From Candidatus Peregrinibacteria bacterium CG11_big_fil_rev_8_21_14_0_20_46_8 (lineage in GTDB: Bacteria; Patescibacteriota; Gracilibacteria; UBA1369; UM-FILTER-53-11): a DNA stretch of 9,749 nt. The stretch is taken from assembly GCA_002796025.1 (NCBI GenBank), contig PCVQ01000006.1, forward strand, positions 4,657 to 14,405, written 5' to 3'. Made by a program: the position numbers and the translations under genes. Shown here piece after piece: positions 1 through 5,386 of this stretch; the stretch's first letter is position 1, and the number at the start of each line of letters is the position of its first letter. The notes under the pieces were generated by a model that was not told where the DNA came from, did not search any database, and saw only the letters and a list, made by a program, of their open reading frames with translations.

Positions 1-1
1 C

Positions 2-586
2 GAAGCAGCGGCTGATATTTTTTTTCAGAAACCAGCCGACGATACAGTGCAAACAATACGCAAAAAATATTCTCTGCCAGATAAATTTATTCTTACTGTA
101 GGAGGACTGCAGCCGCGAAAAAATATTGGCCAGCTTATCGATGCAACAGAATTTCTAAAAATCCCTCTTGTCATTGTTGGAGGTACCGGATGGAAATCAG
201 AAAAAAATCAGGCGAAAGTTGCAGCAGCACAACGGGTGCAGCACCTTACTGACTGTTCTGCAGAAGAATTAGCCGCACTCTACCATATGGCAACACTCTT
301 TGTTTTTCCTACTCTTTATGAGGGGTTTGGAATTCCCATCTTAGAAGCTATGGCTGCCGGCTGTCCGGTTATTTGTTCGAATACAAGTTCAATGCCCGAA
401 GTTGCCGGCGATGCTGCCATTTTAATTAATCCGCAACACACCACCGAATTGCGCGATGCTATCCAAAGGGTATGGAATAGCCCGGATATGCGGCAACAGT
501 TGCGGCAAAAAGGATTTGCTCAAGCACAAGATTTTAGCTGGAAAAAGTGCGCACAGAAAACGCTTGGCGCTTTTAATCTGATATAA
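2..586 (+). CDS. GT4-family glycosyltransferase, C-terminal part (5' end outside window)
   Basis: The reading frame is open to the left edge, so this is the C-terminal 194 residues of a longer protein; the GTG at 47 is internal, not a start. The fragment is the nucleotide-sugar-binding half of a GT-B glycosyltransferase. Visible marks are the inter-domain strand FILTVGGLQPRKNI (about residues 29-42), VIVGGTGW (58-65), AEELAALYHMATLFVFPTLYEGFG (88-110) and the E-x7-E signature E107…E115 in EGFGIPILEAM, followed by CPVICSNTSSMPEVAGDAA. In the family these glutamates contact the donor sugar nucleotide. The usual LGYV stretch before the ELAALY helix reads HLTDC here. The enzyme probably adds a sugar to a surface glycan or lipid-linked intermediate; donor and acceptor cannot be told. 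The stop TAA (584-586) lies inside the -10 hexamer of the next gene. Family is confident, substrate unknown. Confidence 0.93.
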   Translation, partial: EAAADIFFQKPADDTVQTIRKKYSLPDKFILTVGGLQPRKNIGQLIDATEFLKIPLVIVGGTGWKSEKNQAKVAAAQRVQHLTDCSAEELAALYHMATLFVFPTLYEGFGIPILEAMAAGCPVICSNTSSMPEVAGDAAILINPQHTTELRDAIQRVWNSPDMRQQLRQKGFAQAQDFSWKKCAQKTLGAFNLI

Positions 587-587
587 T
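579..587 (+). promoter_or_regulatory. nadK promoter, extended -10 (TGATATAAT)
   Basis: A perfect TATAAT at 582-587 is preceded by TGA (extended -10 TGn, 579-581) and followed by exactly 7 nt before ATG at 595. No good -35 is seen at 16-18 nt upstream. The predicted transcription start falls at or 1 nt from the ATG, giving a leaderless mRNA. The hexamer contains the stop codon of the upstream glycosyltransferase. It is assigned by consensus and by agreement with six similar sites in the window. Confidence 0.7.
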
Positions 588-594
588 GCAAGCC

Positions 595-1473
595 ATGTCA
601 AATAATCGCATTCGAAAAGTTGGAATTATTGCAAAGAGCAATATCGGAGAGCGTGAAGATTATGTGCGGCAACTTATTGAAGAGTTAAAAAAACGAAAGA
701 TTGAAATCATGTACGACAAAAATGTCGCACCGCTTGTCAGTAAAAATATCGGCTCAACTAAAAGTACACTGCTGGCACGCAACGATATGGTAATTGTGCT
801 CGGAGGGGACGGCACACTGCTAAAAACTGCGCGAAACGCTCCGCAAAAGTGCGCCTTAATTGCCGCCGTCAATATGGGTACGCTTGGTTTTTTAACAGAA
901 TTTGCACCAAAAGATTTGTTGAAAAAACTTGGGCCTGTATTAAAAGGTAATTTTTTTACCGATGAACGAATGCTGCTCCGTGTTACCACATACCGCAATG
1001 GAAAAAAATTCCACACCACGCTCTCTCTGAATGATGCGGTTATTAACCAAGGAGGATTTGCACGGCTTATTACATTGAAAGTAGAAATTAATCAGCGATT
1101 GCTCGGCAACTTTCATGCCGACGGATTAATTTTAAGTTCAGCAACCGGTTCGACCGGACATGCGCTCTCTGCAGGCGGGCCAATCGTGCACCCGCGCTTA
1201 GACAGCTTTATACTTACGCCTATTTGTCCGGCAAAGCTCAGTATGCGGCCAATTGTTATTCCAAGCGACCGGCAAGTGAGCGTAAAAGTAGAGACAGAGT
1301 GGCGCCGTGAGCGCAAACCGATTGTACTTACTATCGACGGACAAATTACGCTCAATCTCCGCCGCGATGATGTAGTACGCGTACGACGATCAAGCCGCTC
1401 AATCCATATGATTAGAATGAACGAGCACAACTATTATCCGGTGCTCCGGCGAAAGCTCAATTGGGGAGAGTAA
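595..1473 (+). CDS. nadK: NAD kinase
   Basis: Phosphorylates NAD to NADP in the cytoplasm using ATP or polyphosphate. From ATG 595 the protein is 292 residues, the usual length. Seen in order: a Rossmann-like start KVGIIAKS (about residues 8-15), the diagnostic GGDGT (70-74) in VLGGDGTLLKTAR, NMGTLGFLT (93-101), LNDAVINQGG (145-154, where most homologues have NE), DGLILSSATGSTGHALSAGG (176-195, the NAD-binding stretch; the common TGSTAYSLSAGGP has AY replaced by GH), TPICPAKLSMRPIVIP and TIDGQ. An in-frame ATG at 586 would add three residues and overlap the upstream stop (TAATG), suggesting translational coupling. ATG 595 is preferred because a perfect extended -10 ends 7 nt before it and no Shine-Dalgarno precedes either start. 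It converges on alaS across 53 bp. Function very sure, start fairly sure. Confidence 0.96.
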   Translation: MSNNRIRKVGIIAKSNIGEREDYVRQLIEELKKRKIEIMYDKNVAPLVSKNIGSTKSTLLARNDMVIVLGGDGTLLKTARNAPQKCALIAAVNMGTLGFLTEFAPKDLLKKLGPVLKGNFFTDERMLLRVTTYRNGKKFHTTLSLNDAVINQGGFARLITLKVEINQRLLGNFHADGLILSSATGSTGHALSAGGPIVHPRLDSFILTPICPAKLSMRPIVIPSDRQVSVKVETEWRRERKPIVLTIDGQITLNLRRDDVVRVRRSSRSIHMIRMNEHNYYPVLRRKLNWGE

Positions 1474-1508
1474 AATTCAACTCCGCGTCAACTTTTGCGT
1501 GATGTATT

Positions 1509-1525
1509 GAGTCAAACTCTTTTTT
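1509..1525 (+). terminator. Possible weak intrinsic terminator after nadK
   Basis: GAGT-CAA-ACTC forms a 4-bp stem with a 3-nt loop, followed at once by six T residues. It lies in the 53-bp gap between the convergent stops of nadK and alaS and would act on nadK transcripts. The stem is short, so efficient termination is doubtful. On the other strand no T-run follows the hairpin, so it would not serve alaS. Confidence 0.3.
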
Positions 1526-1526
1526 G

Positions 1527-3434
1527 TTACGCCACATCGCTTATCCCTTCCACTACCGCCTTAATTCTTCGTACTCCCGCTGAACACGCCTGTTCTTTCG
1601 TAATTTTAAAGTGCTTGAGCACGCCGGTGTGTTCGACGTGCGGGCCGCCGCAAACCTCTTTGCTGTAGTCGCCCATAAAGTAAACTTTTACCTTATTGCC
1701 CATGCTCGCATACTTGTCATCAAAGAGGCCGATAGCGCCGCGCTCTTTTGCCTCATCGACTTCCAGCACTTCAAAGTGGATCGGCAGATCTGCTTGAATT
1801 TGCTCGTTCACAATCGCCTCGACTTGCTTAATTTGCTCGGGAGTCATTTTGTCGGCATGCGAAAAGTCGAATCGCAAACGCTCTTTGGTAATGTTTGAGC
1901 CCTTCTGAAAGACATGATCGCCAAGGACATCACGCAGCGCCTGGTGCACCAAGTGCGTTGCAGTGTGATGCATCTTACACTGCTCAGAATGATCGGCCAG
2001 ACCGCCGGCAAACTTCTGCTCGGCACCAACGCGCGACTGCGCTTGATGCTTTTTGAACGCTTCGTTAAATTCGTCCATGTTGACGCCATCGAGACCAAAG
2101 TTACGGCCCTCTTCCGCAGTCATCTCCGGCGGAAAGCCGTAGGTTTCAAAGAGGAAAAATGCATCTTCGCCGGACATGACTTTCCCTGCAGCCGATTGGC
2201 CGTCGTATTTTTTTGCGATTAACTTCTCCAGCTCGCGCAGACCGTTTTGAAGTGTACGTCCAAACTTTTCTTCTTCGCGCTCCAGCTCGGTCAAAATCCT
2301 ATTTCGATTCCGCTGCAACTCGGGATAGTGCTCTTTATATAGATCGATATAAATCTTTGCGATTTCGTGGGTAAAAGCGCGCTCAATGCCAATCATTTTT
2401 GCGTAGCGGATCGCGCGGCGAATCAAGCGGCGAAGAATGTAACCCTGATCAACATTTGAAGGGGTAACACCGCGATCATCACCTATAATAAAGGTCGCAC
2501 TGCGCAAATGGTCGGCAATGACACGTGCACTAAATTTTAATCTATCATTTGGGCTATCAGGAATTTTTCCATACTCATGGAGTACACCTGCAATACTCAA
2601 TATTTTTGAAATCGCATCCTTAAACAAATCCGTCTCAAACGGCGAGTCCACACCCTGCAAAATTGCCGTCATGCGCTCCAGGCCCATGCCGGTATCCACA
2701 TTTTTTTGCTTCAACGGTTCGAACTTTCCGTCGGCCGTCTTAAAATACTGCATGAAAACATCGTTCCAAAATTCGACGTAGCGGCCGCAGTCACATGCGG
2801 GCGAACATTTATCGAGCAGCTCCTTTTTCAGCGCATCGCTCACCGGCTTATGCACCGTCGGATCAGGGTCTCCAACAACATCGTAAAACATCTCGGTATC
2901 CGGACCGCACGGGCCGGTCTGACCGGCCGGCCCCCACCAGTTCTGTTTTTTTGGGAAAAAATAGATGCGATTCTCTGGAATGCCGAGCGAGCGCCAGACA
3001 TCTGCAGACTCGTCGTCGCGCGGAGCGTCATCATCACCTTCAAAGCACGCAACGGAAACGCGGTTAATATCGATACCCAATCCTCCTTCCTCCCACGGTT
3101 TGGTAATGAGCTCGTAACTCATTGTAATCGCCTCTTTCTTAAAGTAATCGCCCAGCGACCAGTTGCCCAACATCTCAAAAAAGGTAAGGTGCGTTGAGTC
3201 GCCAACTTCATCAATATCGTCGGTGCGCACACACTTTTGCGCATCGGTCAGGCGGTTACCTTCGGGATGCGGCTCTCCCATTAAATAGGGAACCAGCGGA
3301 TGCATACCTGCGGTGGTAAAGAGCACGGTCGGATCATTCTCCGGAACAACGGACGCACTCGGAATCTCCTTATGCGCGTGCTGCTTCACAAAGAAGTCGA
3401 TAAACTGGCGGCGAATTTGATTTGCGGTTTTCAT
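1527..3434 (-). CDS. alaS: Alanyl-tRNA synthetase, short form lacking the C-Ala domain
   Basis: Charges tRNA-Ala and removes mischarged Ser/Gly. At 635 residues it is far shorter than the roughly 875 of E. coli AlaRS. The class II core is complete: VLFTTAGMHPLVPY (about 37-50), QKCVRTDDIDEVG (66-78), FFEMLGNWSLGDYFKKEA motif 2 (85-102), CSPACDCGRYVEFWNDVFMQY (210-230) and motif 3 NVDTGMGLERM (245-255). The editing domain keeps its metal/catalytic residues: H490-x3-H494 (HTATH) and C595-x3-H599 (CGGPH). The roughly 100-residue beta-barrel normally found between catalytic and editing domains is reduced to a linker of about 20 residues (about 468-488), and the protein ends just after GVRRIKAVVEG, so the coiled-coil and C-Ala (DHHA1) region is absent. 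The frame is intact, so this looks like a minimal family member rather than a broken gene. Start supported by an extended -10 nine nt upstream; no Shine-Dalgarno. Confidence 0.98.
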   Translation of the reverse strand: MKTANQIRRQFIDFFVKQHAHKEIPSASVVPENDPTVLFTTAGMHPLVPYLMGEPHPEGNRLTDAQKCVRTDDIDEVGDSTHLTFFEMLGNWSLGDYFKKEAITMSYELITKPWEEGGLGIDINRVSVACFEGDDDAPRDDESADVWRSLGIPENRIYFFPKKQNWWGPAGQTGPCGPDTEMFYDVVGDPDPTVHKPVSDALKKELLDKCSPACDCGRYVEFWNDVFMQYFKTADGKFEPLKQKNVDTGMGLERMTAILQGVDSPFETDLFKDAISKILSIAGVLHEYGKIPDSPNDRLKFSARVIADHLRSATFIIGDDRGVTPSNVDQGYILRRLIRRAIRYAKMIGIERAFTHEIAKIYIDLYKEHYPELQRNRNRILTELEREEEKFGRTLQNGLRELEKLIAKKYDGQSAAGKVMSGEDAFFLFETYGFPPEMTAEEGRNFGLDGVNMDEFNEAFKKHQAQSRVGAEQKFAGGLADHSEQCKMHHTATHLVHQALRDVLGDHVFQKGSNITKERLRFDFSHADKMTPEQIKQVEAIVNEQIQADLPIHFEVLEVDEAKERGAIGLFDDKYASMGNKVKVYFMGDYSKEVCGGPHVEHTGVLKHFKITKEQACSAGVRRIKAVVEGISDVA

Positions 3435-3443
3435 GTGGGGTGT

Positions 3444-3452
3444 ATTTTAGCA
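3444..3452 (-). promoter_or_regulatory. alaS promoter, extended -10 (TGCTAAAAT)
   Basis: On the minus strand TGC-TAAAAT (5/6 match to TATAAT plus the TGn extension) ends 9 nt before the alaS ATG, so the 5' leader would be 0-3 nt. The only -35 candidate is a weak TGGAAA 16 nt upstream (3466-3471), which overlaps the last base of the -10 of the divergent gene. Confidence 0.6.
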
Positions 3453-3457
3453 GATTT

Positions 3458-3466
3458 TGGTATAGT
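3458..3466 (+). promoter_or_regulatory. DUF3352-like gene promoter, extended -10 (TGGTATAGT)
   Basis: TGG-TATAGT (5/6 match plus TGn) ends 7 nt before GTG at 3474. No -35 is recognisable. Its -10 is only 11 bp from the alaS -10 on the opposite strand, so the two RNA polymerase footprints must overlap. The site also settles the start of the downstream gene. Confidence 0.62.
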
Positions 3467-3473
3467 TTCCACC

Positions 3474-5060
3474 GTGGCAAAACGAATTACAATGCAAAAG
3501 CAGCGGGCAAAACGGTTAATTTTTGGCGGAGCCATCTTTATCGCCTTTGTGGTGAGCTTTTTGTCGTATACGGTGGTGCGTGTGCCGGGCTTTAGTGAGG
3601 TACTGCCGGCAGAAGAGACGGTTGCGCTGGTTGAATTTCCTGTTGCTGCGGTGCCGGAGCTCGTTGTGCGCATTGAAGATACGCTTAAAATTTCCTGGGA
3701 AAATGAGATTAAGCCGTGGGCAGGTCAGCGGGCCGCGGTGGCTTTTTTGAAAACGCAAAGGCGTGATGAAGCTGAGAATTCTGCTCCCTACCCGCTCAAT
3801 CCGCTGCTGCTCATACAAGTTCAGTCCGTTGAGAATGCTCTGAAATTTGCACAGACATTCCGCAATACAAGCGGGCGCTTTGAACAAATAGTAATCAATG
3901 GGGTTACCGCTTTTTCCACCCCGAACACGCACTTTGTCTTTTTGTCTGACAATCTTGTTTTTGCACCCACACGCCAAGATTTAGAGCTCATTGTGGAGCA
4001 GCAAACCGGTTTTGAAAAACTCCTCAGCCGCGACAGGGATTTTGCCAAAATTCAAAAAAATATCCATGGCGAGTATCGTGCATTTTTCCGGCCTGAGGGA
4101 ATTGCGCGATCTGCAGCGCTGCCGTTTATTAACTCTTTTTTGACCCGTGCTGCTGTTTTTGTGCCTGAGTACAAGGCAGTGGGAATCGGTGCAAATGCGA
4201 TAAAAATTACCCAGCTGCCGGAAAATACGAAGCCGCAACAACCTGCCGCAACAATTTGGCGCGGCGAATCATATGCACTGCTGGCACAAGAATTTGAAGA
4301 ATTTGAAAAAACACCGTACCGCGCCGAGCTGCTGCCGCTGCTGCCGCCCGAACCGGAATTTCTTGTGACCGGCCAAAATTTGGCACGGCATATTATACAA
4401 GGTGGCGAGCAAGCACGCACAGTTGTGAAACAATTTGGAGAATCATATTTTCCGTCTATCGATCTCTCTGCAATCGCGCCAAAATTCTTTAGCGGCGAAT
4501 TTGCTTATGCTGAAGATACAAGCCGCCCCGCCGATCGGTGGGGGGCAAGCAAGAAAGTTTTTGTAGTACAGACAGCCGGTGATATTACAAAAGAAGTTTC
4601 TGCACTGCGTGAGGCCTTTAGCAACGCGGCCTCACAACGCACTACAAAACGCCGCGCCGTAACCTTGCCTGACGGCAGCGAAGCATTCGAGCTTGTTCCG
4701 AATCCGGATGGCGTTAGCGCAAGCCGCTCAACATATCGCGACATACCGATCTACGAAGTTACCTACGGCAACAATGATAAATTTTACGACGCAGCAACGG
4801 AAGATCTGTGGATCGCGAGCAACAATCTCATCGCGCTTCAAGAAATTTTATCGCGAAAATTCACCCAGGAAGAATCGCGGCGCACACCCTCAGAACAGCC
4901 CCGCCCCGGATTCTTAGGCAGCGAAGCCTACAAAAATTTCCTTCAGCCGATTCTCAAAAACCCAGATTTTATCGGCTATTCAAAGAAAGATGGATTCGGC
5001 TTCGGCATCTCTAAACGGACTTTTTCTGAGCATATGGAGGCAAGTTTCATCTTTCGTTAA
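3474..5060 (+). CDS. DUF3352-like membrane-anchored protein
   Basis: A 528-residue protein with a short basic N-terminus (AKRITMQKQRAKR), one hydrophobic segment at about residues 15-34 that fits a signal anchor, and a large domain predicted outside the cytoplasm. The body resembles DUF3352: LPAEETVALVEFPV near the membrane, IKPWAGQRAAVAFL (79-92), LLLIQVQSVENALKFAQTF (111-129), then NTHFVFLSDNLVFAPTRQDLELIVEQQTGF (151-180) and SRDRDFAKIQ. No catalytic motif is evident. Its role is unknown; a surface or envelope role is inferred from topology and nearby glycosyltransferase and DUF4012 genes. The frame stays open upstream to 3300, but that stretch is antisense to alaS and has no promoter; GTG 3474 sits 7 nt after an extended -10. 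ATG 3492 is an alternative. The stop overlaps that of the convergent 91-aa gene. Family assignment rests on motif memory and is moderate. Confidence 0.75.
   Translation: MAKRITMQKQRAKRLIFGGAIFIAFVVSFLSYTVVRVPGFSEVLPAEETVALVEFPVAAVPELVVRIEDTLKISWENEIKPWAGQRAAVAFLKTQRRDEAENSAPYPLNPLLLIQVQSVENALKFAQTFRNTSGRFEQIVINGVTAFSTPNTHFVFLSDNLVFAPTRQDLELIVEQQTGFEKLLSRDRDFAKIQKNIHGEYRAFFRPEGIARSAALPFINSFLTRAAVFVPEYKAVGIGANAIKITQLPENTKPQQPAATIWRGESYALLAQEFEEFEKTPYRAELLPLLPPEPEFLVTGQNLARHIIQGGEQARTVVKQFGESYFPSIDLSAIAPKFFSGEFAYAEDTSRPADRWGASKKVFVVQTAGDITKEVSALREAFSNAASQRTTKRRAVTLPDGSEAFELVPNPDGVSASRSTYRDIPIYEVTYGNNDKFYDAATEDLWIASNNLIALQEILSRKFTQEESRRTPSEQPRPGFLGSEAYKNFLQPILKNPDFIGYSKKDGFGFGISKRTFSEHMEASFIFR
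5057..5060. other. Shared convergent stop TTAA
   Basis: The palindrome TTAA gives TAA at 5058-5060 on the plus strand (DUF3352-like gene) and TAA on the minus strand at 5057-5059 (91-aa gene). The two coding regions overlap tail to tail by 4 bp. No hairpin with a T-run is seen on either side, so transcripts probably end inside the opposing gene. Confidence 0.8.
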
Positions 5061-5332
5061 GCTGCTTCTTGTTCTTGCACTTGCTCAAATCGTCCTCGCA
5101 GATGCTTAATAAGTGCCTTTATGGCAGGATCCCTTCTATTGCACGGAATTCTTCTTAAGCGCTCTAAAAGGGCTTTATCAGAACTAATCTCTTCTCCAAA
5201 CCAGTCGCGCTGTGTACTACTCATACGATGCACAACTGCTGAAGGAGGCGTGACATCGGGTGCGGCTGCTCGCACCAAATGTAAGCTTACATCTTCTTTC
5301 ATTGGGTGAGTAGTCGGCCAGAGCGTATTCAT
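5057..5332 (-). CDS. Hypothetical 91-aa protein
   Basis: No family recognised. It is small and soluble, with no membrane segment or signal peptide. The N-terminal half (MNTLWPTTHPMKEDVSLHLV…) looks irregular and proline-containing. The C-terminal half is charged and probably helical (SSDKALLERLRRI, then DPAIKALIKHLRGRFEQVQEQEAA), rich in Arg, Leu and Gln. Three things support it as a real gene: it fills an otherwise empty 270-bp space, it has the only perfect -35 (TTGACA) in the window, with TAATAT 16 nt downstream, and this -10 ends 8 nt before its ATG as in the neighbouring genes. It sits between two membrane-protein genes, converging on one and diverging from the other. Function unknown. 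Confidence 0.65.
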   Translation of the reverse strand: MNTLWPTTHPMKEDVSLHLVRAAAPDVTPPSAVVHRMSSTQRDWFGEEISSDKALLERLRRIPCNRRDPAIKALIKHLRGRFEQVQEQEAA

Positions 5333-5340
5333 AGACTAAG

Positions 5341-5368
5341 ATATTACACCAAAATAGGCATTTGTCAA
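5341..5368 (-). promoter_or_regulatory. Promoter of the 91-aa gene (TTGACA-N16-TAATAT)
   Basis: Reading the minus strand, a perfect -35 TTGACA (5363-5368) is followed after 16 nt by TAATAT (5341-5346, 4/6 match), which ends 8 nt before ATG 5332. The predicted transcript is leaderless or has a 1-2 nt leader. Confidence 0.65.
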
Positions 5369-5371
5369 AAA

Positions 5372-5380
5372 TGATACAAT
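5372..5380 (+). promoter_or_regulatory. DUF4012 gene promoter, extended -10 (TGATACAAT)
   Basis: TGA-TACAAT (5/6 match plus TGn) ends 6 nt before GTG 5387, which puts the predicted transcription start exactly on the start codon. A TTGTCA lies only 7 nt upstream of the -10, too close to act as a -35. The site lies just outside the -35 of the divergent 91-aa gene. Confidence 0.65.
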
Positions 5381-5386
5381 TTACAG

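Noticed and set aside
47..49. GTG as the start of the glycosyltransferase
   Set aside because: The frame is open to the window edge and the upstream residues (DIFFQKPADD) fit the usual approach to the C-terminal GT domain, so the gene starts outside the window.
2706..3197. 163-codon plus-strand open frame inside alaS
   Set aside because: It is fully antisense to the conserved catalytic domain of AlaRS, with no recognisable motifs or promoter; a shadow frame.
3300..3473. 58-codon N-terminal extension of the DUF3352-like frame
   Set aside because: It runs antisense through alaS and has no membrane or family features. GTG 3474 has an extended -10 exactly 7 nt upstream and gives a normal basic-then-hydrophobic N-terminus.
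3516..3977. 153-codon minus-strand open frame inside the DUF3352-like gene
   Set aside because: It is opposite a better-supported coding frame, with low-complexity composition and no promoter pattern like that of the other genes.
5362..5367. TTGTCA as the -35 of the DUF4012 promoter
   Set aside because: It is only 7 nt from the -10. The overlapping bases instead form the minus-strand TTGACA of the 91-aa gene at correct spacing.
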